A stretch of 64,000 bases of DNA. Origin: Chryseobacterium phocaeense (GTDB taxonomy: Bacteria; Bacteroidota; Bacteroidia; Flavobacteriales; Weeksellaceae). Numbering within the stretch: the stretch's first letter is position 1; every line of letters starts with the position of its first letter. The DNA is taken from contig NZ_LT827014.1 in the NCBI RefSeq assembly GCF_900169075.1, positions 310,001 to 374,000 on the forward strand, written 5' to 3'. The notes under the pieces were generated by a model. It did not search any database and had not been told where the DNA came from. It saw only the letters and a program-made list of their open reading frames with translations. Both the position numbers and the translations under genes were made by a program. Shown here piece by piece: positions 51,736-60,646 of the stretch.

Positions 51736-51769
51736 TCTATACTATATTTTAAATTGGTTGTATTCCGGG

Positions 51770-51777
51770 CAAAGATA
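51770..51777 (-). promoter_or_regulatory. Candidate -7 element for glmM
   Basis: Minus strand TATCTTTG fits TAnnTTTG and lies 35 bp before the start codon. No clear TTTG partner. Confidence 0.55.
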
Positions 51778-51820
51778 CTTAAAAGACTTTATACCCTGAT
51801 GCGGGCTTTAGGAAATTAAG

Positions 51821-51982
51821 GCGAAGTCCGGAAGATGGAAGAATGGAGATGGAAGTTACTATCAGTCTGATTATTTCTTCTGGTTATTGTAAATTAATTG
51901 ATCAATCAAGGTTATAAAAGATATAGAATATGCCTTTTTACAACGACAATATCTTCCCTCTTCCCACCTCAGGCTTCCCTAC
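51821..51982. repeat. Imperfect inverted repeat of the GAAGATGGAAGTTA family, copy 2
   Basis: The left arm (GTCCGGAAGATGGAAG, GAGATGGAAGTTAC, 51826-51859) is mirrored by ATATCTTCCCTCTTCCCACC and AGGCTTCC (51950-51979). The right arm ends 3 bp before the DUF4421 stop codon. Confidence 0.6.
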
Positions 51983-51984
51983 TT

Positions 51985-53013
51985 TTACAATATGGGAATT
52001 TTTTTCTGCACCCTGTCATAATTCCTTTCCACCACTTTTGGAGGCGGAAAACGGTAGCCTATATAAAGCAGCCCGTAGATATTGTTATTCTGGACCGTCT
52101 GGTTTCTTGTTTCGTTATAGGTGGTGGCATTGACGTTGAATTTTCCTCCAAACAGAATCCTGTCTGTATTATATCCGATGTGAAGTCCTGTTGTAAACCT
52201 GAAGGTGAAATACTGAGTATTTTCTTTGTTCATTTTTGAACCATCCCTGCTAATATCCCAGCTGCTGGAAAACAGTCCTCCAACTCCCAGCGATACATTG
52301 GGAGCAATATTTACTCTCTTTTTGGCACCAATTACCCAATTGTAAAAATAGCCCATGCTACCTGCGAAACTGTATTGGGTTTCCTTGCTTTTCTGTCCGT
52401 TCAGCATATCCCTGAATATGGAAAGGTCATAATCTAAAATTGGCACCCAACTTCCCCGGCTTTGTTTCTGCCACTCCCCCTGGGTGTAAATACTTTTGAG
52501 GGAGAAATTATCTTTCAGCACATAAGCGGTAGATCCACCGAAACTTTGTATCCTGAGATCAGGAAACTGAAGATACGGATCTATTCCCTCTCTCCAGCCC
52601 GGATAGAGTTCGCTCATATTTTCCACATAAAACCCTTTTACATTTTTGTAGTAAACGGTCTGGATAAATTTTTTAGGAAAAAAACGGAATCTCAGGTCTG
52701 TGTAAGAACTGCTGCCCTTCAGTGCATCGTCATTATTCCCCGGAAGAAAGCTCGGAGTAAATGAAAGGGTGGCACTTATGATCCTGTAATCTATAGAAAA
52801 AGAAGCCCTGGTTTTGTTGTTGATGGTAAAAATGGTTTCCAGTGGTTTGTCTTCCGGGCCTTCTGTATATATATAATTTTCAATATTGGTATCCAGATTC
52901 ACCCGGACCATAACCTGATCTGCGTAAGATTTGATTTTGGCGGAATCAGTCTGGGCTTTTACCAGAACGGCTGTAAGAGAACACAAAAAGACGATGGCGG
53001 ATTTCGGTCTCAA
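51985..53013 (-). CDS. DUF4421 family outer-membrane protein
   Basis: A 342-residue exported protein: signal peptide about 1-20 (LCSLTAVLVKAQ), then alternating strands with many aromatic residues, which suggests a beta barrel. I place it in DUF4421, a Bacteroidetes family of unknown function, from SFSIDYRIISATLSFTPSFL and the RFRFFPKKF segment. The start is a TTG at 53013; no in-frame ATG precedes the signal peptide. Confidence 0.8.
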   Translation of the reverse strand: MRPKSAIVFLCSLTAVLVKAQTDSAKIKSYADQVMVRVNLDTNIENYIYTEGPEDKPLETIFTINNKTRASFSIDYRIISATLSFTPSFLPGNNDDALKGSSSYTDLRFRFFPKKFIQTVYYKNVKGFYVENMSELYPGWREGIDPYLQFPDLRIQSFGGSTAYVLKDNFSLKSIYTQGEWQKQSRGSWVPILDYDLSIFRDMLNGQKSKETQYSFAGSMGYFYNWVIGAKKRVNIAPNVSLGVGGLFSSSWDISRDGSKMNKENTQYFTFRFTTGLHIGYNTDRILFGGKFNVNATTYNETRNQTVQNNNIYGLLYIGYRFPPPKVVERNYDRVQKKIPIL

Positions 53014-53080
53014 TTGAAGTAGTTTTAGTTTTCAGGGATGAAATTACTACAATTTTTCCAATTATAAGCCTAAAAAAGGA

Positions 53081-53233
53081 TCATGAGCAGCCGCAATCTT
53101 TGTCGCAGTTGGTTCTTTTCGAACTGAATTTTTTCGGTGCAAAATTCTTCCTGAGCACTTTAAACAAAGAGTAGCAGGCAAATGCAACGATCAGCACAAT
53201 GATGACGTACTGAAAAATCAATGAAGTATCCAT
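53081..53233 (-). CDS. FeoB-associated Cys-rich membrane protein
   Basis: A 50-residue protein: one membrane helix (FQYVIIVLIVAFACYSLF) followed by a basic stretch and a C-terminal CDKDCGCS cluster. This is the FeoB-associated Cys-rich family, found at the end of feo operons and possibly playing the part of FeoC. Its ATG overlaps the TAA stop of feoB by one base, so it is translationally coupled. A longer frame starting inside feoB is not real. Confidence 0.88.
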   Translation of the reverse strand: MDTSLIFQYVIIVLIVAFACYSLFKVLRKNFAPKKFSSKRTNCDKDCGCS

Positions 53234-55266
53234 TATTTTAAAATCTGATAAGCTATCAACGACACAAAATATGCCAAACCGGTCATCATTACTACCTGAA
53301 AGCCGGTCCATTTCCAGCTTTTGGTTTCTCTGTAGACTACTGCCAGTGTGGAAACACACTGCATTGCAAATGCGTAAAATAAAAGTACTGAAATCCCGGT
53401 AGCAAAGCTGAACACCTTTTCACCGTTGGGCTTCACATCTCTTCTCATTTTGTCAATCACTTTCACTTCCGGAGCATCATCTTCCAGGCTGTACAGGGTA
53501 GACATGGTTCCTACAAAAACTTCTCTCGCCACAAAGCTGGTTAGGATTCCCACTCCCATTTTCCAATCGTAACCCAGAGGTTCGATAAGAGGCTCTATTC
53601 CTTTACCCATCTTAGCGAGATAAGAATGATCCAGCTCCACATTGGTAGCTACAAACTGATCCGGGTTCTGTTTAGGCCCGAAATAGCTCAGAAACCAGAT
53701 GATGATACTTACGATAAAAATAATCTTTCCTGCTCCTGTAATGAAATCCCAGACTTTCCCCAGAACCATCTTCAGATCATATCCGAAAAGCGGCTTTTTA
53801 TAGGTTGGAAGGTCCATTACCAGATAGGTTTTTCCTTCATTTTTGATAAATCTTTTCAGAATAGCTGCTGAAAATAATGCGACAAGGAAACCGAGAAGAT
53901 ACATTCCCATCAGCACCAGTGCTTTATATTTAATTCCAAGGAAGGTTCCTTCTGAAATAATAAGCCCGATAATGATGCTGTACACCGGAAGCCTTGCCGA
54001 GCAGGTCATAAAAGGGGTTACAAGTATCGTCAGAAGCCTTTCTCTTAAGTTCTCAATATTTCTTGTGGAAATCACGGCTGGAATAGCACAGGCCGTTCCT
54101 GATACCAGCGGCACAATACTTTTTCCATTCAGTCCGAACGGGCGCAGCAGCCTGTCCATGAGGAAAACAACCCTTGCCATATATCCTGAATCCTCCAATA
54201 AATAAAGGAAATATAATAAAATCCCGATCTGCGGTGCAAAGACTACAATTCCCCCGACACCGGGAACAATTCCATTCGAGATCAAAGAATTGATGGGTCC
54301 TTCCGGCAAATGTTCCGCAGTAAATGCTGCCAGCCATGAGAAAAGGTCTTCAATCCAGGTCATCGGATATTCTGCCAGGAAGAATACACTCTGGAAAATA
54401 ACCAGTAGAATAGCCAGGAACACCACGTAGCCCCAGAATTTGTGAACCAGGACTTTGTCCAGCTTTTCGGTCAGAAGTTCCTTAAACTGGGCTTTTTTAG
54501 AGATCACATCTGCCAGTATTTTATCTACTTTCTGGTATCTTCTTACGGTTTCCTGCACCTGAAGTCTTTTGGGAACCAGACTTTTGGAATCCGGTTCATT
54601 CATCATATCCTTAATGGATTCTATCCTTCCCAGGTCTGTTCCCAGAGAAAGGCTCATCCAGGCTTTATATTCATTGTCCAGACCTTTATGGGCCGCCAAT
54701 TTCTGAATAAAATCTTTATGTTCGTTCGGAGTTTCGAAAGAGTTTTTGTCTGCCTTCACAAAACTGTTCTTGAGGACAGCTTCTTTGATCTGATCTATTC
54801 CCACATGCTCTTTGGCATTGGTTTGAATGATCTGAATTCCCAAGGCATCAGAAAACTTCTGAATATCAATAGTGATTCCGCGTCTTTCTGCCTGGTCGAT
54901 CTGGTTCACCACCAGAATCATTGGAACTCCCAGATCCTGTATCTGCTGAAACAAAAGCAATCCTCTCTTTAAACTGAGAGCTTCCAGAATATAGATGACG
55001 CCGGCATAATTTTTTTGTTCGTCAATAAGAAATTTAGAAAAAATAGCTTCATCCTCAGAGCTTGGGTATACGCTGTATGAACCCGGAAGATCGATCACCT
55101 CAACCTCTTCGTTCTTATAGGTATAATTCCCGGAATGGCTGGCAACGGTAACTCCTGCATAATTTCCGGTTTTCTGCTTTTTGTTGCACAGTGCATTGAA
55201 AACCGTAGACTTTCCTACATTAGGATTTCCGACTAAAAGGACCTGTTTTTTCTTATTTTCCTGCAT
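53233..55266 (-). CDS. feoB: Ferrous iron transport protein FeoB
   Basis: A 677-residue Fe(II) transporter: cytosolic G domain with GNPNVGKST (13-21), DLPGSYS and the NQID G4 motif, a helical GDI-like spacer, then a membrane part of about ten helices in two Gate repeats (SGTACAIPAVISTRNIENLRERLL; GILTSFVAREVFVGTMSTLY). The conserved Cys of ACAIP and TCSARLPVY are present. The start overlaps the end of feoA by one base (TAATG). Confidence 0.97.
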   Translation of the reverse strand: MQENKKKQVLLVGNPNVGKSTVFNALCNKKQKTGNYAGVTVASHSGNYTYKNEEVEVIDLPGSYSVYPSSEDEAIFSKFLIDEQKNYAGVIYILEALSLKRGLLLFQQIQDLGVPMILVVNQIDQAERRGITIDIQKFSDALGIQIIQTNAKEHVGIDQIKEAVLKNSFVKADKNSFETPNEHKDFIQKLAAHKGLDNEYKAWMSLSLGTDLGRIESIKDMMNEPDSKSLVPKRLQVQETVRRYQKVDKILADVISKKAQFKELLTEKLDKVLVHKFWGYVVFLAILLVIFQSVFFLAEYPMTWIEDLFSWLAAFTAEHLPEGPINSLISNGIVPGVGGIVVFAPQIGILLYFLYLLEDSGYMARVVFLMDRLLRPFGLNGKSIVPLVSGTACAIPAVISTRNIENLRERLLTILVTPFMTCSARLPVYSIIIGLIISEGTFLGIKYKALVLMGMYLLGFLVALFSAAILKRFIKNEGKTYLVMDLPTYKKPLFGYDLKMVLGKVWDFITGAGKIIFIVSIIIWFLSYFGPKQNPDQFVATNVELDHSYLAKMGKGIEPLIEPLGYDWKMGVGILTSFVAREVFVGTMSTLYSLEDDAPEVKVIDKMRRDVKPNGEKVFSFATGISVLLFYAFAMQCVSTLAVVYRETKSWKWTGFQVVMMTGLAYFVSLIAYQILK

Positions 55267-55520
55267 TAATTCAATTCTTCAACAATGATATAATTTCCTT
55301 CTTCTTCACGTAAAGCAATGCGGCTTTTTTCCTCCCCAAACTCTACATACATAGGACCATTGAACGGGGCCTGGTATAAGATCCTGAAAATGGTTTCCGG
55401 CAGAAGCCCCATTTCAATAATCTTATTGGGCATTTTAAGGTGATCATTATCATAACCCAAAATTTTCCCCATTTTGTTTTTTGGGAATCCGCTTAATTTA
55501 TGTAAGTCCTTCTCTTTCAA
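55266..55520 (-). CDS. feoA: FeoA-like ferrous iron transport accessory protein
   Basis: An 84-residue SH3-like FeoA-domain protein, first gene of the feo operon. Typical elements are the Leu-rich start LHKLSGFPKNKMGKILG, then KIIEMGLLPETIFRILYQAPFNGPMYVEFG and SRIALREEEGNYI. FeoA is thought to modulate the GTPase of FeoB. The operon has its own promoter and a palindromic operator just upstream. Confidence 0.9.
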   Translation of the reverse strand: MKEKDLHKLSGFPKNKMGKILGYDNDHLKMPNKIIEMGLLPETIFRILYQAPFNGPMYVEFGEEKSRIALREEEGNYIIVEELN

Positions 55521-55542
55521 AGCCTGCTTTTTTTTGTAAACG

Positions 55543-55550
55543 CAAATATA
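55543..55550 (-). promoter_or_regulatory. -7 element of the feo promoter
   Basis: Minus strand TATATTTG fits TAnnTTTG, 22 bp before feoA. A dyad lies immediately upstream, where a bound repressor would block polymerase. Confidence 0.65.
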
Positions 55551-55554
55551 CGCT

Positions 55555-55573
55555 ATTTAAATTTAATCTAAAT
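55555..55573. promoter_or_regulatory. 19-bp palindrome, candidate iron-responsive operator of feoAB
   Basis: ATTTAAATT-T-AATCTAAAT is a 9-1-9 dyad with 8 of 9 matching pairs, placed 4 bp upstream of the -7 element. Position and symmetry suit a Fur- or DtxR-type repressor. The regulator itself is not in the window. Confidence 0.6.
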
Positions 55574-55591
55574 AACAACAGGTATGAAAGA

Positions 55592-55626
55592 AATCAACCC
55601 GAATACATGTCTGTATCCGGGTTGAT
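55592..55626 (-). terminator. Terminator after the GLPGLI gene
   Basis: ATCAACCCG-AATAC pairs with GTAT-CCGGGTTGAT; on the minus strand a T-rich tract follows (TTTCTTTC). It lies 30 bp after the GLPGLI stop. Confidence 0.7.
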
Positions 55627-55655
55627 TCTGAATATAATTTAGTAGATATGAATGC

Positions 55656-56576
55656 TTATTTTTTCTTTTTGTCCTGACTGGTTTCTGCCGAAATTTCTAT
55701 CGGGTTGTCATTGGCACTGTAAAAGTCTTTGTATTGTTTTTCCTGTTTTTTAACCATATCTCCTACGGTACCATCCATTCCAGGAACTGTTTTAGAGAGC
55801 ATTTCCTGCGTCATCATGGGTCTGATAGAAGCGAAAGGATCTTTTTTGAAATCATTGAATGTTCTTTCGAATTTCTCTCTTGGAAGTTCATTTACTTTTC
55901 CTCCTTTTGCCTGCATCAGGTTTTCGATATAAGAATATTCTGTATAATCTTTTACTTTTTTATTCCCCTGCAGCACCCATGAATAGTTCTTCTGGTCATC
56001 TTCAATTTTCACGATCAGCCCCGGAAGTCCAAAGAATTTGTACGGTCCATCCTGAAACGGAAGGTCTGTACTGAACCATGCAGTCCATTTTCTTCCTCCA
56101 AATTCAGTGGTTGCCTTTTGGGTGTTATATTCTCCTATCTTTTGCTTGTCGTTAAGGATATTCCAGTTAAATTTCAGGTCTTCGCTGTAGCCAATATTGC
56201 TTGGGGTAAAACCGTTTGCGATTTTATCTACATACTGAACTTTCATACCTGGATACGACTTGTAGATTCTGGCAGAAATTTTCGGGCTTTTCAATGTTTT
56301 TGAAAGGTCTTTCATCATTCCCGCCTTCTGCATGGCTTCTATTTCAATTTTCATGATAGAATCCTGTGCAATGACCGTATAATCCTGGTACACAGATCTG
56401 TTTTTGTCTGTAATATCAAGAATGGTAATTACTTTATCTAGTTTGGTAGAATCTTTTTTCGGTTTAAAAGTCAATTCGTAAAAGAAACGGTTTGCTGTTT
56501 CTTTTGAATCTTTAGAATCCTGCGCCGATGCAAAGGCAAAAAGGGCGATAAAGAATACAGAAAATAGTTTTTTCAT
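55656..56576 (-). CDS. GLPGLI family protein
   Basis: A 306-residue exported protein with signal peptide 1-19 (FIALFAFASAQ). The family motif appears as KFFGLPGLIVKIEDDQ in mid-protein. GLPGLI proteins are frequent partners of TonB-receptor-like barrels in Bacteroidetes; their role is unknown. The C-terminus is charged and ends in KKKK. An upstream ATG (56636) adds 20 non-signal residues, so 56576 is used. Its promoter region matches that of the barrel gene at 57488-60163. Confidence 0.9.
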   Translation of the reverse strand: MKKLFSVFFIALFAFASAQDSKDSKETANRFFYELTFKPKKDSTKLDKVITILDITDKNRSVYQDYTVIAQDSIMKIEIEAMQKAGMMKDLSKTLKSPKISARIYKSYPGMKVQYVDKIANGFTPSNIGYSEDLKFNWNILNDKQKIGEYNTQKATTEFGGRKWTAWFSTDLPFQDGPYKFFGLPGLIVKIEDDQKNYSWVLQGNKKVKDYTEYSYIENLMQAKGGKVNELPREKFERTFNDFKKDPFASIRPMMTQEMLSKTVPGMDGTVGDMVKKQEKQYKDFYSANDNPIEISAETSQDKKKK

Positions 56577-56596
56577 TGTAATACTGTTTATATAAT

Positions 56597-56624
56597 TAGT
56601 TCCTGATTGATGAAATATGTTACA
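56597..56624 (-). promoter_or_regulatory. Shared ECF-type promoter motif, GLPGLI gene
   Basis: On the minus strand TGTAAC (56619-56624), 15 bp, GGAACTA (56597-56603), then ATTAT, 20 bp before the ATG. The arrangement is the same as at 60183-60210. It does not fit the housekeeping TAnnTTTG form and resembles promoters of ECF sigma factors. Confidence 0.62.
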
Positions 56625-56697
56625 GTTTTTTTTCAAAATTTTATTTATTCGTTTATAAACTACTGATGATCAGGATTCTATTTTATTTCAATCGTTA

Positions 56698-56836
56698 AGA
56701 GGATGGGAGATGGAGACTGGAAGTTACCAGCCCCACTACTATCAAATATTGTCTCAGAGTTTTGATAAACTTTTTTATACCGTTAAAGTTCTTCCTGAAC
56801 AACTATAACTTCCATCTTCGTACTTCACACTTCCCG
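56698..56836. repeat. Imperfect inverted repeat of the GAAGATGGAAGTTA family, copy 3
   Basis: The left arm (GAGATGGAGACTGGAAGTTACC) is mirrored by TATAACTTCCATCTTCGTAC at 56804-56823, with CACACTTCCC further out. The centre of about 75 bp is unrelated to other copies. Confidence 0.6.
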
Positions 56837-56934
56837 ACTATATCCTTCTCCCGGATTCAGATTAATTTATGATTCTCTTAAAACATTTTCTTTTGTAAAA
56901 GGCTTACCTTTAAGTGCTAAAAAACAAAAATAAT

Positions 56935-57432
56935 ATGGACACTTTATCACAATTCAAAGATGAACTTGAAACGGAGTACCAGACGACCCGAAAGTTTTTC
57001 GAAATCTATCCGGATGGACTGAACGACTATGCTCCTCACGAAAAAAGCATGAAAATGATGCATCTTGCGACCCACATTGCGGAGATCTTCGGGTGGGCGG
57101 ATACGATGCTGAAAACTTCCGACCTTGATTTTGCCAAAGGGGATTTCCAGCCCAAGCATCTTTCTACGAAAGAAGATCTTCTTGGGGTGCTTGATGAAAA
57201 TTACAAAAACTCACAGCTGGCACTTGATCATGCGAAGGAAGAGAACCTTAACGATTTCTGGGCGTTAAAGAACGATGGTCATGAATTGGCCAAATGGACC
57301 AAATACGGCTCTATCCGCCATTCATTAAACCAGATCACGCATCACCGCGCACAGCTTGGGGTTTATTACAGAATAAACGATATTCCGCTTCCCGGAAGCT
57401 ATGGCCCTTCTGCAGACCATCAGGGCTTTTAG
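56935..57432 (+). CDS. DinB family protein
   Basis: A 165-residue four-helix DinB/YfiT-like protein. The metal-binding histidines are His in HLATHIAEIFGW (first helix pair) and in LNQITHHRAQLGVYYR, the usual H-x3-H-like pattern at the end. Family members include thiol S-transferases and damage-induced proteins of unknown function. I prefer the ATG at 56935 (MDTLSQFKDEL); an ATG 21 bp upstream is also in frame. Confidence 0.9.
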   Translation: MDTLSQFKDELETEYQTTRKFFEIYPDGLNDYAPHEKSMKMMHLATHIAEIFGWADTMLKTSDLDFAKGDFQPKHLSTKEDLLGVLDENYKNSQLALDHAKEENLNDFWALKNDGHELAKWTKYGSIRHSLNQITHHRAQLGVYYRINDIPLPGSYGPSADHQGF

Positions 57433-57454
57433 AGAAACAGATTATTCCTAAAAT

Positions 57455-57485
57455 AAAAAAACCAATCCGCGGATTGGTTTTTTTA
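57455..57485. terminator. Bidirectional terminator between dinB-like and barrel genes
   Basis: AAACCAATCC and GGATTGGTTT form a perfect stem with a 2-base centre (GC), with an A run on the left and T run on the right. Located between convergent genes. Confidence 0.9.
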
Positions 57486-57487
57486 TT

Positions 57488-60163
57488 TTATTTAAAGTTG
57501 AATTTTACGGTAAACATCACTTGGCTTGGGCGGAGCTGATATCTTGTATAGGTTATGTTGGTCGTATTGATATCATAGGTTTCGAATACCTTCTTATTGG
57601 CAATGTTCATCCATTTAAGCTCGAAATCAATTTTCTTCTTAGCCCATGTAAACTGATAGGAAACGTCATAGAAGCCGTTGTGATATTTCTGATCTCCTGC
57701 ATTGGTATTCACCTGATCCCAGTTGAATCCAATGGTGTGGTCTTCCACAGGATAGAAGAATGCAGCCAGATTATGGGTAAATCCTGTTCTCACAGCATTG
57801 GAGTTAATACCTCCGGTACTGGTTTGCTTTGTTCTGGAAATACTTGCATTATAATCTATACTCATCCAGCTGAAATAAGAGTTGTTCAGTTTAATTCCAT
57901 AAGACTGGCCAATGTTCTTGTTGGTGTAAGCGTCATTATTCAGGAATGCATCAGATTTTGTTGTATTGTTGCTATAGCTAAGGGAAGCATTGGTTTTAAG
58001 TTTTGGGAAATATTTTCCGACTTCCATACTATAGCCATTACTTAAAATGTGGTTATCCTTTTCTATATATTTCATGATGCTGTACCCCGGTCCGTTGATG
58101 GTAGGATTAGCGATCAGGTTTCTTTTAGCATCGGAAAATCTGTAGTTGATATTAAAGAACAGATTATTCAGCGGGTTTCTGTATTCTATTCTTGTCCCTG
58201 CAGATTTGTTATTATTCTGAGGAATAGGATTGTTGATATCCATTGCATTAATTCCGCTTGGAGAAGTCATCAAGAATCCTGAATACGCTGTATTGATTTC
58301 CCCGAAGTTGTTATTAATATTCGCGTTTACCGAAGCTTTCCAGAAAGAGGCAAACGTGTACTGTGCAAAAACACTCGGTTCAAAAGTAACTTTATTGACT
58401 GTTTTCGATACATTTCTCAATGGATCCTCCGCTTTAATATTGTTCGAATTCACAGGGAAATTGGCATATAACATCCAGGCATCACTCTTATAGTTTACCC
58501 CTAAGCTTCCATAAGGAGTAGCTGTGGTATATCTTAAGTCATTGCTATACGCTGAAGGAGACACCCCTGTTGTGGTGATATTGTACAGATCTGTAACCAG
58601 ATCCGTTGTTTTAAAATTAAATCCAATTTCCGGTGTAAAGGTCCAGTTCTTTTTAGAAAAACCAATATTGGCAGAATGATTGGCTTCCAAAGTTTTAAGT
58701 CTTAAATTCTGGCGGACAAAATCTCCTGATCCGGGAGTGAATCCAGGAATCCCAAGATAAGATGACGGTGAGACCTCAAGGTTCTGTTTGTCGGTCTGGT
58801 AACTCACAAAAGATAACAGATTCACCATTTTTTCTTTCCATGGGATGATGGTACTTAATGAGTTCTGAAATGATGTGGTGGGAGATTCTACAGCTTCTTC
58901 CGCTTGTCTCAGTTTTCCGTCCTTCACATCAATCCTGTCAACCATTCCTCTGTCTGCATTCCAGTATTGGGAAAAGCTTGTTGTATTTTTAAAGAATCCT
59001 TTTTTAGCGTTCTTGGTGAATATCAATTCTCCTTTTGCTTTATCCGTATAGAAGTTGTTAAAAATATTCGTGTAGTTGGAACTTCCTCCAAAATAATCGG
59101 TCTGGCTGTAGGATTCTCTTTCAACGGCATTATTGGTATAATTGGCATTGGCTTTAAGCTCCCATTCTTTCTTTTTATCAATGTTCGTCAGGTAATTGGC
59201 AGAAAGATAATGCACGTTGTTCATCAGGTATCTTTTTACCGGCAGATTCGGTGTACTTGCATTTTCCACATTCAGCCAGTCATTTTGGGAGGCATTAATT
59301 CTTCTTCCTTCATATCTGCTTCCGAACGCGAGAATATTTCCCTCATTTTCCACCTGCTCACCCATATTGTTTGTTTTATAATTGACTACCCACTGGCTTT
59401 TCTGTCCGAAGAACATCGGGGTCAATTTCACATTCCATAACCATGGATCTCCAAATCCTGATCCTACTTCACCCCTTCCGGTCATGGTTACGGATTTTTT
59501 CAGTTTGATATTGATGGCCGCCTGCTCCGAAGGGACCTTGTCCTGAAGTATTTTTACCGGCTGGTGGTTTTCAAGAACCTCTACTTTCTGTACCGCATCT
59601 TTTGGAAGGGAATTATTGATGGTTCCGTAACCTCCTTCCATCAGGTCTTTTCCGTTGACATAAAATTTATTGATCGCATTTCCCTGATACAGGATGCTTC
59701 CGTCTTTATTCACCTCAATACCGGGGATTTTTCGCATGACATCGGCAAGCGTTCGGTCACTTTTACTGTCAAAAGCTTTAAGGTCATAGGCAATGGTATC
59801 CCCTCTGGCTGTGATCATCTTGGTTTTTAGCTGCACTTCTTTGATTTCTGTAGCCTCAGACTGCATTTTAAACGTCAGGGTCTGATCGCTGTTGCTGATC
59901 TGCTGAATCAGAGGTTTCTGATTGAAGGCTTTTACTTTCAGGTCTACGGCAGGTACCGAAGAAGTGAAGGTTACTTTATATTCTCCTTTGGAATTGGTAA
60001 TGCCGTACGCAAGGATAGCATCCTTTCCCGGTTCCTCTATAGTTACACTCGCACTTGGGATAGGGGATCCATCTTCATCGGTAATTTTCCCGGATACTGT
60101 TTTCTGTGCGAATGTAAGAACCGTAAAAAAGAGCATCATAAATAAGGAGATCTTTCTTTTCAT
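57488..60163 (-). CDS. TonB-dependent-receptor-like outer-membrane beta-barrel protein
   Basis: An 891-residue protein: signal peptide 1-19, a carboxypeptidase-regulatory-like domain (VSGKITDEDGSPIPSASVTI) at 20-100, a plug-like domain (ITARGDTIAYDL; TLADVMRKIPGIEVNKDG; FYVNGKDLMEGGYG; VEVLENHQPVKIL), then a barrel ending VMFTVKFNFK. This is the OMP_b-brl_3 branch that usually accompanies GLPGLI genes. The ligand is unknown. Its promoter motif is shared with the GLPGLI gene, so the two should be co-expressed although dinB lies between them. Confidence 0.9.
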   Translation of the reverse strand: MKRKISLFMMLFFTVLTFAQKTVSGKITDEDGSPIPSASVTIEEPGKDAILAYGITNSKGEYKVTFTSSVPAVDLKVKAFNQKPLIQQISNSDQTLTFKMQSEATEIKEVQLKTKMITARGDTIAYDLKAFDSKSDRTLADVMRKIPGIEVNKDGSILYQGNAINKFYVNGKDLMEGGYGTINNSLPKDAVQKVEVLENHQPVKILQDKVPSEQAAINIKLKKSVTMTGRGEVGSGFGDPWLWNVKLTPMFFGQKSQWVVNYKTNNMGEQVENEGNILAFGSRYEGRRINASQNDWLNVENASTPNLPVKRYLMNNVHYLSANYLTNIDKKKEWELKANANYTNNAVERESYSQTDYFGGSSNYTNIFNNFYTDKAKGELIFTKNAKKGFFKNTTSFSQYWNADRGMVDRIDVKDGKLRQAEEAVESPTTSFQNSLSTIIPWKEKMVNLLSFVSYQTDKQNLEVSPSSYLGIPGFTPGSGDFVRQNLRLKTLEANHSANIGFSKKNWTFTPEIGFNFKTTDLVTDLYNITTTGVSPSAYSNDLRYTTATPYGSLGVNYKSDAWMLYANFPVNSNNIKAEDPLRNVSKTVNKVTFEPSVFAQYTFASFWKASVNANINNNFGEINTAYSGFLMTSPSGINAMDINNPIPQNNNKSAGTRIEYRNPLNNLFFNINYRFSDAKRNLIANPTINGPGYSIMKYIEKDNHILSNGYSMEVGKYFPKLKTNASLSYSNNTTKSDAFLNNDAYTNKNIGQSYGIKLNNSYFSWMSIDYNASISRTKQTSTGGINSNAVRTGFTHNLAAFFYPVEDHTIGFNWDQVNTNAGDQKYHNGFYDVSYQFTWAKKKIDFELKWMNIANKKVFETYDINTTNITYTRYQLRPSQVMFTVKFNFK

Positions 60164-60182
60164 AATTTATTATTTGAATAAT

Positions 60183-60210
60183 TAGTTCGTAGGTTGCGAT
60201 TTTTGTTACA
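60183..60210 (-). promoter_or_regulatory. Shared ECF-type promoter motif, beta-barrel gene
   Basis: On the minus strand TGTAAC (60205-60210), 15 bp, CGAACTA (60183-60189), then ATTAT, 19 bp before the ATG. Identical spacing and nearly identical boxes to 56597-56624; both are preceded by a run of six A. Confidence 0.65.
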
Positions 60211-60620
60211 CTTTTTTAAAGATGCATTTTTAAGAAAAAGGTTAAACACCTTTTAACACTATAAAAATAGTGATAAAAATTTTTAATATTTTTTTCCTCT
60301 CCAAAATTTTATGAGCATTTATTATCCGAATCGCAGAAATTGGGATACCGTTGAGTTGATGCTCTGTCAATTTTATTTTAAATCTTGGTTTGGTATGAAG
60401 ATTCATTAAATCTATTTCCGAATTTTGACGATCATTGATTGGCTCTTTTTATCCGCATGTAACGTTTGCCGATAAAATACTGTCTTATTTAAAGCAAATA
60501 GTACTTCACTTATGCATAAAGACTTACTTTTTTAAATTCTTATTTAGTCTAAATAGTTAAAAGTGATTTGAATCATAGATTAAAAAAAAATTAAACACTG
60601 ATTCATATATATTTATTTAA
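60211..60620. other. Gene-free AT-rich interval
   Basis: About 410 bp between divergent genes with no credible reading frame or strong hairpin. Only the promoters at its two ends are assigned. Confidence 0.5.
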
Positions 60621-60628
60621 TAATTTTG
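60621..60628 (+). promoter_or_regulatory. Candidate -7 element for the cupin-like gene
   Basis: TAATTTTG fits TAnnTTTG and ends 18 bp before the start codon. No clear upstream box. Confidence 0.5.
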
Positions 60629-60646
60629 TAACATAAAATTTATAGA

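Noticed and set aside
53234..53359. N-terminal extension of the FeoB-associated protein into feoB
   Set aside because: The extension is a frame-shifted reading of feoB, whereas the internal ATG at 53233 gives the standard one-helix Cys-rich protein.
57521..59440. Long + strand frames of 174 and 178 residues
   Set aside because: They are antisense shadows of the beta-barrel gene and show hydrophobic, low-information translations.
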